Part shown: positions 43,110 to 51,391 of the stretch, one piece after another
How the letters are laid out: the number at the start of each line of letters is the position of its first letter
Position numbering within the stretch: position 1 is the first letter of the stretch
Assembly (NCBI GenBank): GCA_020848905.1
Contig: JADLHG010000005.1
Coordinates: forward strand, 253,423-317,422
DNA from: Deltaproteobacteria bacterium
Lineage (GTDB): Bacteria; Myxococcota_A; Polyangia; GCA-2747355; JADLHG01
Direction of reading: 5' to 3'
Length of the DNA: 64,000 nucleotides
Translations under genes and position numbers: made by a program
The notes under the pieces: model-generated
What the model saw: only the letters and a program-made list of their open reading frames with translations
The model's database searches: none
Told to the model about the DNA's origin: nothing

Positions 43110-43712
43110 CTAGCGCGTCACGTCCACCTGATACGTCCCGAAGGGCGAGCTAGCGCTGCCCGTGATGCGCGTGGTGCCGGGCTTGCGACGCGGCTTGCTC
43201 GCGTCCGCCGGGTCGGGCTCGAGCTGCCCGGTCATGCCGAGGGAGAGCGTCACCTCGCCCTGCAGCGCGCCCGTCAGATTCAGCCGCCCCTGAAAGGTTC
43301 CGCTCAAGGTGCCCGAGGGGATCTTCTTCAGGCTGAGCCCGAGCGCGGGGACCGGCGCCGCCGTCGAATAGGTCAGTAGCGGGTCCTCGGAGTCCGTGTA
43401 CTCCGCCATCGTCACGGTGAGCGTCATCTCCTTGTTGTTGGAAGCGCCCTGGTCCACCTTCCCGCCCACGGTGAGGGTGCCCTTCACCTTGCCGCTGCCC
43501 GTCTGGTCCGGGATGTGGGCGCTCGAGGCCGCGCGGTAGCCTTGCAGGCCGAGGTCGATGGCCTTGTCGATGGACAGGTCGAGCCCGACGTAGGCCAGGC
43601 GCGCCTGGTCGGCGGAAGCCACGCCGCCGTCACCGCCGCAGCCCCCGGCAAGGGCAAGGAGCAGGGCGACCGACGCGAAGCCGACGAACCGACCGGAACT
43701 ACGACAGCGCAT
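43110..43712 (-). CDS. Small lipoprotein, beta-rich
   Basis: A 200-residue protein with a type II signal peptide (L-L-A-L-A-G-G-C, Cys25). The mature part alternates beta-strands (G-K-V-K-G-T-L-T-V-G-G-K, M-T-L-T-V-T-M, G-T-L-S-G-T-F-Q-G-R-L-N-L) as in lipocalin- or barrel-like folds; no family recognised. AGGAGG precedes the ATG. It is divergent from the ECF sigma gene across a 176-base gap that is unusually AT-rich near its own start. Confidence 0.65.
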   Translation of the reverse strand: MRCRSSGRFVGFASVALLLALAGGCGGDGGVASADQARLAYVGLDLSIDKAIDLGLQGYRAASSAHIPDQTGSGKVKGTLTVGGKVDQGASNNKEMTLTVTMAEYTDSEDPLLTYSTAAPVPALGLSLKKIPSGTLSGTFQGRLNLTGALQGEVTLSLGMTGQLEPDPADASKPRRKPGTTRITGSASSPFGTYQVDVTR

Positions 43713-43888
43713 GGAGCCTCCTGGTAAGCCTTATTTGTAATGCGATTAATGTAACCTGACACACCGCAATCTGCCACCCTGATGAGCCGCCGCCGCCTCG
43801 CGGTGCGCCGTGAATCGCGCCGCGTCCGCGTACAATGAAAGACGATGCCGCGCTGTAACCTGGGACCGGTCACGCGGGTTCAAGCCAC
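43713..43888. promoter_or_regulatory. Divergent promoter region with two TGTAACCTG repeats
   Basis: An AT-rich patch (43727-43755) in otherwise GC-rich DNA and two direct copies of TGTAACCTG (43750-43758 and 43854-43862), 104 bp apart, both toward the ECF sigma gene. TGTAACC resembles -35 elements used by some ECF sigma factors, so self-regulation is possible; no clear -10 was assigned. Confidence 0.35.
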
Positions 43889-45124
43889 GTGAGCCCTCCC
43901 TCTCCGCACCTCGCTCTCGCCGAGCTGGACCTGGCCGAGGCCGCACGCAGCGGAGATCCGCGCGCGCTCGAGGCGCTCTACCTGCGGCATCGGGATGCGC
44001 TCTACCGGCACGCGCACCGCATGCTGCGCGACGACGCGCTCGCCAGGGACATGGTGCAGGAGGGGTTCGCGCGGGCCCTCGCCGCGATCCACCAGACGCG
44101 CGAGACGCTCTACTTCAAGGCCTGGATCTACCGCATCGTGACCAATCTGTGCTTGCGAGAGCTCACCCGCCGGCAACGAGGCGGCGACGACGCCGCGCTC
44201 GGCGAGCAGCCCGAGACCCGCGTTCCCGACGGAGAAGCGGCGCAGCGGCGCACCGAGCTCGGCGCGCGACTCGACTTCTGCCTCGCCCGGCTGCCGGCGC
44301 GTTACCGGCAGATCCTGCTCCTGCGCGAGGTGGACGAGCTCTCCTACGAGGAGCTGGCCGAGGCGCTCGAGCTCTCGCTCGTCAACGTGAAGGTCACGCT
44401 GCACCGGGCGCGCGCGCGGCTCGCGGCGGTGTTCGTCGCCGACGAGCTCCTCGCGGGCCCCAGGGTGCCGGTGGCGTGCGAAGAGCTGGCCCGGCAGCTC
44501 GCGTCCGCTCCCGAGCGCCGTGGCGTCGAGCAACACCTCGAGCAGTGCGAGACCTGCCGGCGACCCCAGCATCGCCCGACCGCCGAGGCGTGGTGCCTCC
44601 TGCCCGCACTGCCCGTGGCGAACTGGCCTTCGGCGATGCGCGGACCCGACGGCTCGGGGGCGCTCGGGGCGGCCTCGGCTCGAGCTGCCACGCTGCCCGC
44701 TCCGACGCACCTCGCCTCCTCGCTCGGCACGGTGGGGAGCACGGGCCTGTGGGTCGCCGTCGTGAGCGCCGTTCTCCTCGCGGTCGCCGCGCTGGTCGTC
44801 CTTTCGCGCGGCGCACCGCCTGCCAGCCTACGGGCTGACCCGTCCGGGGCCGGAGAGTCCCGCGCCGAGGGTTCGACGATCGCAGCGCGCGACCGGGCAC
44901 CGGCGGCGGCACCATCTTCGCCCACGGACGTGGCCCTCGCCCGGCCGGCGACGGCGCCGATGGAGACGCGCCCCCACCTTCGAGGACGCGAGCCGCTCGC
45001 ACCCGCGACCTCGCGCGCCCCGCGTCCACTCAGGGCACGCCGCACCGGTTCCGCGTCGGCACCACCGCCCGGTCCCGCCGCCTCGCCCCCACAAGCCGAA
45101 GATCCCGAGGCGCCGCCGCCGTAG
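43889..45124 (+). CDS. ECF sigma factor fused to a zinc-finger anti-sigma domain and membrane anchor
   Basis: 411 residues from GTG 43889. Residues about 15-95 are sigma region 2 (D-A-L-A-R-D-M-V-Q-E-G-F, Y-F-K-A-W-I-Y-R-I-V-T-N) and about 125-185 region 4 (L-P-A-R-Y-R-Q-I-L-L-L-R, S-Y-E-E-L-A-E-A-L). Directly after comes a segment like the ZAS domain of zinc anti-sigma factors: C-E-E-L ... H-L-E-Q-C-E-T-C, with H-x3-C-x2-C complete (about 213-220). A membrane helix follows (about 288-309) and then a Pro/Ala-rich tail outside. Sigma factor, its inhibitor and a sensor anchor would thus be one chain; release would need proteolysis or a conformational change. No separate anti-sigma gene is adjacent. 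Confidence 0.82.
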   Translation: MSPPSPHLALAELDLAEAARSGDPRALEALYLRHRDALYRHAHRMLRDDALARDMVQEGFARALAAIHQTRETLYFKAWIYRIVTNLCLRELTRRQRGGDDAALGEQPETRVPDGEAAQRRTELGARLDFCLARLPARYRQILLLREVDELSYEELAEALELSLVNVKVTLHRARARLAAVFVADELLAGPRVPVACEELARQLASAPERRGVEQHLEQCETCRRPQHRPTAEAWCLLPALPVANWPSAMRGPDGSGALGAASARAATLPAPTHLASSLGTVGSTGLWVAVVSAVLLAVAALVVLSRGAPPASLRADPSGAGESRAEGSTIAARDRAPAAAPSSPTDVALARPATAPMETRPHLRGREPLAPATSRAPRPLRARRTGSASAPPPGPAASPPQAEDPEAPPP

Positions 45125-45242
45125 CGCCCGCGCAACGCGTTGGGGGGGAGCGCCTCATCACCTGCCCCTCCGCCGCCGCGCGGGATGCGCGCATTCACTC
45201 GAGAAATCTACCCAGGTGACCCTCCCCGGGCCGCCGTCGGCC

Positions 45243-45258
45243 TGGCCCGTGGCTTGCT
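45243..45258 (+). promoter_or_regulatory. Sigma-54-type promoter upstream of the 45.4 kb lipoprotein
   Basis: TGGCCCGTGGCTTGCT: one mismatch (C for A) to the consensus, exact spacing. The ATG is 120 bases downstream, a longer leader than for the other sites. Confidence 0.5.
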
Positions 45259-45378
45259 CAAGGAAGCAAGCGACGAGACGACCGAGGACGCGAGCCGCGC
45301 AGCGGAGATACCGCACGGCGCACACTTCGCGGCCGCGACAACCGATGCCGCCGGGCCCCGGCGCAAGGAGGTGAAGGG

Positions 45379-45825
45379 ATGTTCGCTCACGTACTGCGTG
45401 CCACACCCGCGTGGATTTCGGCGCTCACCGGCCTCGTGCTGCTGGCCTCGTGGAGTACCGGCTGCGCCGGAGACATGCCCTCCCCCGAACGCAAGGTCAC
45501 CAAGTCCACCTACGACCTGGACGGGGACGGCATCCCGAACGACGAAGATCCGGACGACGACAACGACGGCATCGCGGACGATCAGGACGACGACGACGAC
45601 AACGACGGACAGCTGGACCCGGGCACCCCGCCGGCGTCGGGAAATCCGCAGGCCGGGTCGTCGCCCGACGCCGGGGGGCCGGCTGCCTCGAAGGACGGAG
45701 GAGTACCACCCACCCCGGGCACGCCTCCGGCCCCCGGCACGCCGCCGCCCGCGGGCTCCGGTGGGGGAGATGACGACGGTGACGACGACGCGGACGATGC
45801 CGACGACGCCGACGAGAAGAAGTAG
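45379..45825 (+). CDS. Small lipoprotein with thrombospondin-type-3-like calcium repeats
   Basis: A 148-residue protein with a very strong AAGGAGG Shine-Dalgarno. Type II signal peptide ending S-T-G-C (about residue 29). Residues 47-80 are Asp-rich loops (D-L-D-G-D-G-I-P-N-D-E-D-P-D-D-D, then D-N-D-G repeats) that match calcium-binding TSP type 3 repeats. A Pro/Gly linker and an acidic Asp-rich tail follow. Probably a surface calcium-binding or spacer protein. Confidence 0.7.
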   Translation: MFAHVLRATPAWISALTGLVLLASWSTGCAGDMPSPERKVTKSTYDLDGDGIPNDEDPDDDNDGIADDQDDDDDNDGQLDPGTPPASGNPQAGSSPDAGGPAASKDGGVPPTPGTPPAPGTPPPAGSGGGDDDGDDDADDADDADEKK

Positions 45826-45892
45826 CGCTCGCCCCCGCGGCTGAGACACGCCGTTCGCAACTGACGCGCCCCCACCGCTCGCCGCCCGAGCA

Positions 45893-46774
45893 TCATCGCA
45901 CCTTGCCACGCTCGCTGATCCCGAGCGCCACGCCCCCGAGCGTGAAGGCCGCGCCCACGAGCACCTGCGGCGGAGGCCTCTCGCCGAACAGCGGCCACGC
46001 GCTGAAGGTGGAGATGACGGGATCGGCGAGCGTCCACAGACTGAGCTGCGCCGGACCGACGTGCTTGAGCAGGTAGTTCACGGTGCCGTGTCCGAGGAGC
46101 GTGGGGAGCAGCGCGAGGGCCCCCAGCGCCAGCCAGGTGCGCCGATCGTAGCCCGCGAGCGGCAGGCGCAGGGCGAGCGCGGGGATCGCCGCGAAGAGCC
46201 CGGCGCAGAGGTAGACCGTCGCGGTGTAGCCGAAGAAGCCCGAACGCTGTCGCGCACGGCGCCCGACGAAGGTGTAGCCCACCCAGGCCAGCGCGCCTCC
46301 GAGCGCATAGAGGTCGCCGAGCAGGCTGTGACGGCCGCTCCCGCGCGAGCTGACCACCAGGCTCACGCCGAGGAGCGCGAGCGCGAGGCCGGTCCACTGG
46401 CGTCGTGTGACCGGCTCACCGAGGAGCGGGCGCGAGAGGAGCGCCGTCCAGAGCGACCCCGTGCAGATGAGGAGCGAGGCGGTGGCCAGCGTGGTGCGCT
46501 GGACCGCCATGGACCAGGCGATCCAGTGCACGGCCAGAAAGAAGCCCGCGGCCAGGCCCGGCGCGAGCGGCCAGCGTTCGCGTCGCCAGAGGGCCAGCAG
46601 GGCGAGCACGGGCCACCCCAGGATCACGCGCCAGAGCACGATCGCGATGGCCGGCGCGGCGGCGAAGCGGATCGCCGGCCCGCTGGTGGTCATGGCCAGC
46701 AGGGCCACCGCGAGCAGCAGGTAGTGCGGGGACCGCATCGGCGAGGCTCGCTCCGTCGGGGGTACTAGGAACAC
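45893..46774 (-). CDS. EamA/DMT-family transporter
   Basis: A 293-residue (or 281 from ATG 46738) inner-membrane protein with ten hydrophobic segments in two EamA halves; T-G-S-L-W-T-A-L-L near residue 105 and the second-half D-P-V-I-S-T-F-S-A-W-P-L-F-G-E-R-P near 250 are typical. Exports or imports small metabolites; the substrate is unknown. The GTG start at 46774 is three bases from the stop of the GNAT gene upstream on this strand, so the two are likely cotranscribed. Confidence 0.82.
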   Translation of the reverse strand: MFLVPPTERASPMRSPHYLLLAVALLAMTTSGPAIRFAAAPAIAIVLWRVILGWPVLALLALWRRERWPLAPGLAAGFFLAVHWIAWSMAVQRTTLATASLLICTGSLWTALLSRPLLGEPVTRRQWTGLALALLGVSLVVSSRGSGRHSLLGDLYALGGALAWVGYTFVGRRARQRSGFFGYTATVYLCAGLFAAIPALALRLPLAGYDRRTWLALGALALLPTLLGHGTVNYLLKHVGPAQLSLWTLADPVISTFSAWPLFGERPPPQVLVGAAFTLGGVALGISERGKVR

Positions 46775-46777
46775 CCC

Positions 46778-47242
46778 CTAGCCCGGTTTGAAGAAGATCC
46801 GCTCGTCCAGCCCCGGGCCGACGTAGCTCGGCAGGCGCCCCACCTCGAGGTAGCCGAGACGCGCGTAGAAGCCCGCCGCCGCGACGTTGCCCACCGCGCA
46901 GAGAAGCACGATCCCGCGCGGGTGAAGGTGCCGCGCCTCGAGCTCGGCGACGAGCGCGCGTCCGACGCCGCGCCCCTGCGCCGCGCCCTCCACCGCGATG
47001 AGCCGCAGGTAGCCGCTGCGGTCGAAGGCGCCGCGCGGTACGAACCAGGCGAAGCCCACGAGCGTCCCGTCGAGCTCGGCCCCGAGCAGCTCGGCTCTCC
47101 CCTCGGCGACGACCCCCTCGAGGATCCGCACGAGGCGCGCCTCGTCGATCTGGTAGGCCGCGAAGGCGGGCTCCGCCACGACCAGCGCGGCGCAGCGCGA
47201 GAGCTCGTCGAGTGCGACCGGACGAAGAAGGATGGCGCTCAC
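46778..47242 (-). CDS. GNAT-family N-acetyltransferase
   Basis: A 154-residue acyltransferase fold protein. The acetyl-CoA pyrophosphate-binding motif is Q-G-R-G-V-G-R-A-L (about residues 88-96), and the C-terminal G-F-Y-A-R-L-G-Y motif follows near 128. Substrate not predictable. Upstream of and likely cotranscribed with the EamA gene. Confidence 0.85.
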   Translation of the reverse strand: MSAILLRPVALDELSRCAALVVAEPAFAAYQIDEARLVRILEGVVAEGRAELLGAELDGTLVGFAWFVPRGAFDRSGYLRLIAVEGAAQGRGVGRALVAELEARHLHPRGIVLLCAVGNVAAAGFYARLGYLEVGRLPSYVGPGLDERIFFKPG

Positions 47243-47300
47243 GGCCGCGGAGAATAGCGCACGCGGCGCGGCAGCGGCACTACCTGCGCCGCCTACCTAT

Positions 47301-48358
47301 AGGGCGGTCGAGTTCTCGGACGTTGGGGTATCTAGGGGGCAGCGCGTCGGGCAAGCGCCCCCTCGCGCACCGCCCCGCAGTCGTCGCGCGGGTTGGAGGG
47401 GGGCAAGGGGGCTGAGGAGACGCGCGACGTGCGGGGCTGCGGACCTCCGGCGACAGCGCCCTGGCGGGCGCTGCTGCCTACGGACGCTGCGCTCGGGGGC
47501 CTTGACCCGCCGCGCCGCTGCCGTTATCGGGGCCCCGAGTGGGCCGGGGAGACGAGGTTAAGGGCGAAGTGGTGCAGGATGGTCATGTTGGCGGCGGCGT
47601 TCTTGGGGCGATGCCGGGTTACGGTGGCTCCACGTAGGTTGAGCAGCTGCAGAAGCTCGGGCATCGCACCGACCTCGTTCGAGGTCTCCGTCGTCTTGAC
47701 CTGCCCCGGCACGAGTCCCGGCTCGCTCAGATAGGCGCTCACGGTGTGCAGGGCTTTGTTGTCCGTCCGGCTGTCCGTACTGCCTCGACTCGCCTTGCCA
47801 TCGATGGCGATGTGCTTGCCCTCCGAGCGCCGGCGCGAGGCCAAGAGCGCCGCGCGCTCGTTGTCGTGCTCTACCTGCTGCGCTTGCGTTGCACGTCGCC
47901 GCCCCATTCACTCCTCGGTTCCCTCGACCCCTCGCCGGCCGTCTACCCGCCACGCCTCCACCGCGATCACCTGACCCCGGGCGGCGCGAGGTGAAGCGAG
48001 GCCCGGGCGGCGTCCCGAGTGCCAGCCGCCCTCCCTCGCCACAAACCGCGGCTGGCACGAGGGCCCGAGCCGCCGCTTGCGCCGGCTCACTCCGCCCGGC
48101 TGCCGGCTCATGCAAGCGGCGGCGTTTGCCAGGGCCCGCTTCACGAGCGCCCTAACCCCGGAGCTCGCTTGAGTTGACCACTCCTCGCGAGTGCTTTCCG
48201 TCCGGGGCGGCGTTGCGGCTCCTTGAGATACCGAGAGTATCCCTGCGTCGCCGCGCCTTGCCCGAAACACAAAGTCCTTCGCGAACCATGATCAACCCAA
48301 CCGAGCTCAAGGGTTAGGCCCTCCCTGGGCTCTTCCATCCGGAGAACTCGACCGCCCT
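47301..48358. mobile_element. Decayed ISAs1-family insertion sequence
   Basis: Bounded by a 17-bp perfect inverted repeat, AGGGCGGTCGAGTTCTC at 47301-47317 and its complement at 48342-48358. The inside holds only part of an ISAs1-type transposase (see the pseudogene). At about 1.06 kb it is shorter than complete members, consistent with internal deletion. The flanks show no clear target duplication. Confidence 0.65.
47524..47907 (-). pseudogene. ISAs1-family transposase remnant with internal deletion
   Basis: The minus-strand frame has I-A-I-D-G-K-A-S-R-G, H-T-V-S-A-Y-L and S-N-E-V-x-A-M-P-E-L-L, typical of the centre of ISAs1 transposases, up to L-R-G-A-T-V-T. At that point (about 47616) it jumps to R-H-R-P-K-N-A-A-A-N-M-T-I-L-H-H-F-A-L-N-L, the extreme C-terminus of the family, so the catalytic acidic core is missing. 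The N-terminal third (toward 48300) is not recognisable. Non-functional. Confidence 0.75.
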
Positions 48359-48364
48359 GGCCCC

Positions 48365-50413
48365 CTACCTCGCGCGCCTGTCGCCCGCCGCCAGCGCATC
48401 GAGCACGATGCGGACCCGCTCCCCCCAGCGTCGCGGGGCTCCCGAGGGGTCCCGCACCGCCACGCGGCGCCGCGCCCCCGGCGGCAGATCGAGCCAGACC
48501 TCGACCCCCGCGCCGTCGCGCCGCGCGCCGTCGGGCTCCCGGCCATCGACCGTCACGTTCGCGGCCGGCCCCGGCACCCGCAGCGTGAGCCCTCGCACCG
48601 CACGATCCTTCGGCCCCTCGACCCAGAGCTCGGGAGGCGACGCGTCCCGGTAGCGCAGCCGCACCGCGCGGGCCGCGAGGAGGTGATCCGCCACCGCCTC
48701 GAGCCCCGCGACCCAGAGCTCACCCGCCTCCTGGTGTCGCGCGAGCCGCGCGAAGAGCGCGTCCGCATCCCGACGCAGGCGGTAGCGCTCCGGACCCACG
48801 CGCTCGAGGAGACTCCGCGACGCGTAGCGTCCGCGCTCCTGCTGCGTGTCCAGATACACGTGGCCGAGGAGCAGCCCGTGCTCGTCCATCAGGCGCGCGA
48901 GCGGCCCCTCGCCGAGCAGCGAGAAGAGCCGCGGCCGGTCCACGAAGAGAAAGCTCGTGGCGAACAGCCAGAAACGCACCTCGCCCGCCCCGAGTGCACG
49001 GTGCTGGAAGAGCACCGGACGCCGCGCGCCGCGGGCCGCCGGATCGAGCAAGTTCGGGACGCCGCGAGGGAGCGGCCGGTCGAGCACGCCCCACAGGTAG
49101 CGGAAGCGCTCGCGCGCCAGCACGTCGAGCACGTACCAGGGCCCGCGCGCGTCCCAGCCTCGGTTGGAGATGGCCTCGCAGTTGGTGTCGGGTTGATGGT
49201 CGATCCAGGTGCGCCCTCGATACCGCGCGGCGAAGCGCGCCACCAGCCGGTCCACCGCCTCGGGCGCGTCGCGTTTCCCCGTCGGGCTGTGCACGCCGAG
49301 CTCCACCCCGCGCGCTTGAAGGTGGTCGAGCAGGCGCAGGAAGGCCGGGTCGTCGAACTGCGCCGCGTAGCCCGGCTGCCGCGCGAGAAAGATGCTCTTC
49401 GTGTACGAGAGCCCGCGGTTCACGAAGCCCGGGCGCCCCGCGCCGACCGCACGCCGCGCCAGCGCGCCCGTCTCGCCGAGCGCGAAGGCCTCCAGCTTGG
49501 CGGCGCTCGCTTGATCTGCGTGGTCGGTGAGCGCGACCGCCGCGCGAAAGCCCCGCGGAAAGCGGGCCACGAGCGCCGGGCGCGCGAGGCCGAGCCAGAG
49601 ACTCGCCCGCGCCGAGAGGACGCTCTGCGCGGGTTGGAGCTGAAACGCTTGCGCGCGGCGCCTGACGCCGAGGCGCGGCCGGTCCACGCAGCGGTCGTAG
49701 AAGGCGAGCGGCCGGTTGTCGACGTGGAGGAGCTCGAGCTCGAGCTCGGTCGCGTCGCCCCCGAGGGGCCGCACCCAGGCCCCCTCGATCCCCTCTTCCA
49801 GCTCGAACGACGGCCGGTGCCGGTGGTCGACGAAACGCACCCACCCGGGCGTCAGTCCGTCGAGAAACGTGGGACCGCGCACCGGCGCGAAGCGGTAGGC
49901 GCGGTCGAGCACCGTCGCGCGACCGAGCCCCGCCGTGCGCAGCCGGAGCACGAGCGACCGCAGCGGCACCTCGCGTTCGAAGTGCGCCTCGAAGCGCAGC
50001 GCCAGGCGCGCCTCCCCCGCCACGGGCTCTACGCGGAAGAGAAACCGCACGCCCGGTGCAGCGCCCCGCGCTGCGAGCGCGCCGCGAACCGACGCATCCC
50101 GCGCGACGGGGTCGAGGGCGAGCCTCACGCGCTCCAGGCGACCTCGCGAGGCGGACGACGCAAGCCACAGCTCCGGCAGAAGCTCCACGAGCCGCTCTCC
50201 CGCCGGCGCCACGAGCACGATGCCGCGGCTCTCGCGCCGCAGGCGATAGACCCGCTCGCGCGGAGCGGCCTCGCGCGGAGCGGCCTCGCGCGGAGCGACC
50301 TGCGCCGCGCCGGGACGTGCGGCCCCGAGCGCAGCGGCCGACACCGCTGCGACCAGCGCCACCCGCCGGCACAAAACGACTAGACGGCCTCTCGCGTGGC
50401 GCGCGCAGCTCAT
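48365..50413 (-). CDS. Large exported protein, possibly polysaccharide-deacetylase-like
   Basis: A 682-residue protein from ATG 50413 with a signal peptide ending G-A-A-Q-V (about residue 38), followed by a short A-P-R-E-A repeat. N-terminal ~280 residues are beta-rich. Near 310 comes A-V-A-L-T-D-H-A-D-Q and near 380 G-V-E-L-G-V-H-S-P-T, loosely matching the Asp-Asp and H-S-x-x motifs of NodB-type deacetylases; then D-H-Q-P-D-T-N-C-E-A. The C-terminal part is a beta-sandwich-like module. The enzyme assignment is tentative. Its 3-prime end lies just beyond the decayed IS. Confidence 0.5.
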   Translation of the reverse strand: MSCARHARGRLVVLCRRVALVAAVSAAALGAARPGAAQVAPREAAPREAAPRERVYRLRRESRGIVLVAPAGERLVELLPELWLASSASRGRLERVRLALDPVARDASVRGALAARGAAPGVRFLFRVEPVAGEARLALRFEAHFEREVPLRSLVLRLRTAGLGRATVLDRAYRFAPVRGPTFLDGLTPGWVRFVDHRHRPSFELEEGIEGAWVRPLGGDATELELELLHVDNRPLAFYDRCVDRPRLGVRRRAQAFQLQPAQSVLSARASLWLGLARPALVARFPRGFRAAVALTDHADQASAAKLEAFALGETGALARRAVGAGRPGFVNRGLSYTKSIFLARQPGYAAQFDDPAFLRLLDHLQARGVELGVHSPTGKRDAPEAVDRLVARFAARYRGRTWIDHQPDTNCEAISNRGWDARGPWYVLDVLARERFRYLWGVLDRPLPRGVPNLLDPAARGARRPVLFQHRALGAGEVRFWLFATSFLFVDRPRLFSLLGEGPLARLMDEHGLLLGHVYLDTQQERGRYASRSLLERVGPERYRLRRDADALFARLARHQEAGELWVAGLEAVADHLLAARAVRLRYRDASPPELWVEGPKDRAVRGLTLRVPGPAANVTVDGREPDGARRDGAGVEVWLDLPPGARRRVAVRDPSGAPRRWGERVRIVLDALAAGDRRAR
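50255..50299. repeat. 15-bp tandem repeat (3 copies)
   Basis: CTCGCGCGGAGCGGC three times with one change, in frame, encoding A-P-R-E-A units just after the signal peptide of the 682-residue protein. Confidence 0.75.
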
Positions 50414-50604
50414 CGCCCCGCCACTATACCCGCGTCCTCCTCCCTCCCGGAGCCATCGCTCGACGACGGGGATCCTCTCCGCGGCGGGGATCCTCTCCCC
50501 CGGAGCCGGAACTGGCCACCGGACCCATCGCCCAGGTGGCGTCTCGAGCCCTCGCCGGCCCCCCCCTGCGCACAGAAGTCCGCAGGACCTCATGGGATGG
50601 CCGG

Positions 50605-50620
50605 TGGCACCGCCCTTGCT
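50605..50620 (+). promoter_or_regulatory. Sigma-54-type promoter of the 50.65 kb gene
   Basis: TGGCACCGCCCTTGCT: TGGCAC and TTGCT both perfect with exact spacing. The ~20-base leader contains AAGGAG. One of the clearest sites in the window. Confidence 0.75.
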
Positions 50621-50649
50621 CTGCGGGAAGCGGAAAGAAGGAGCTCCCC

Positions 50650-51333
50650 ATGCGCGCGTCCCGTTCCCTTCTCCTCGGCCTCGGCGTCCTCCTCGTCGCG
50701 CTGCCCGCCCGCGCGAAGACCGAGGACGCGGTCATCACCCCCGCGGTGCAGGTCAACGCGGCCGCCTGGTTCGGCGTGGGGCATTCCGTGCTCGAGTGGC
50801 GCAGCGTGCGGAAGGCCGGCGACTACGGCGCGTTCGGCCCCGAGGTGCGAGCCGCCGTGCAGGGGCTCTTCGACACGTGGGCCGAGGCCGGCCGACGCTC
50901 CTCGCACGACAGCGGCGAGTACCAGGGCGACGCCCGCGCCGGGAGCGGCAACGTCATGCGCCTCGGCGCCGGCGACGAGCTGGTCGGCGTGTTGAAGGCG
51001 AGCCGCCCCGTCGAAGGGAGGAGCGAAGCCAACCTGACCTGGTTCAACGCCGCAGGGCGCATCGGCGGCTGGCACGACGTCACGTTCAACCCCCAGACGG
51101 GCCACGTAAAGAGCCTCGTCAAGACCGGCCGCGGAGCCGGTACGGGCATCGAAGGGCAGCTGATGCCCAAGCTCTTCGGCAAGATCGCGCGGGCCATGAC
51201 CCGCGAGCTCGCGCACGGCCGCGCGACCTACACACTGCGTCTCGGCGCGGGCGGCTCCCTCGGCATCCCCGTCCCCGCGCGCTACGGCCGCCGCGTCTTC
51301 GAGGCTGCGGAGCAGGCCGCCAAGGCGAAGTAG
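50650..51333 (+). CDS. Secreted protein of unknown function, paralogue of the 15.8-16.6 kb gene
   Basis: A 227-residue protein from ATG 50650 with a signal peptide ending P-A-R-A-K (about residue 22). It shares G-P-E-V-R-x-A-V-x-x-x-F-x-x-W and the C-terminal Y-T-L-R-L-G-x-x-G-x-x-G-I-x-x-P-x-R with the protein at 15839-16561. No known domain; no cysteines. Strong sigma-54 promoter and Shine-Dalgarno. A dispersed two-member family under the same kind of promoter. Confidence 0.7.
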   Translation: MRASRSLLLGLGVLLVALPARAKTEDAVITPAVQVNAAAWFGVGHSVLEWRSVRKAGDYGAFGPEVRAAVQGLFDTWAEAGRRSSHDSGEYQGDARAGSGNVMRLGAGDELVGVLKASRPVEGRSEANLTWFNAAGRIGGWHDVTFNPQTGHVKSLVKTGRGAGTGIEGQLMPKLFGKIARAMTRELAHGRATYTLRLGAGGSLGIPVPARYGRRVFEAAEQAAKAK

Positions 51334-51391
51334 CCGGCGAGCCCGCGGTGGCCCGCGAGCGCACCGCACCCGCGACGCCGCTCGAAACGCC

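Noticed and set aside
48050-48075. TGGCACGAGG in the decayed IS as another sigma-54 site
   Set aside because: No TGC at the -12 position and no gene start follows.
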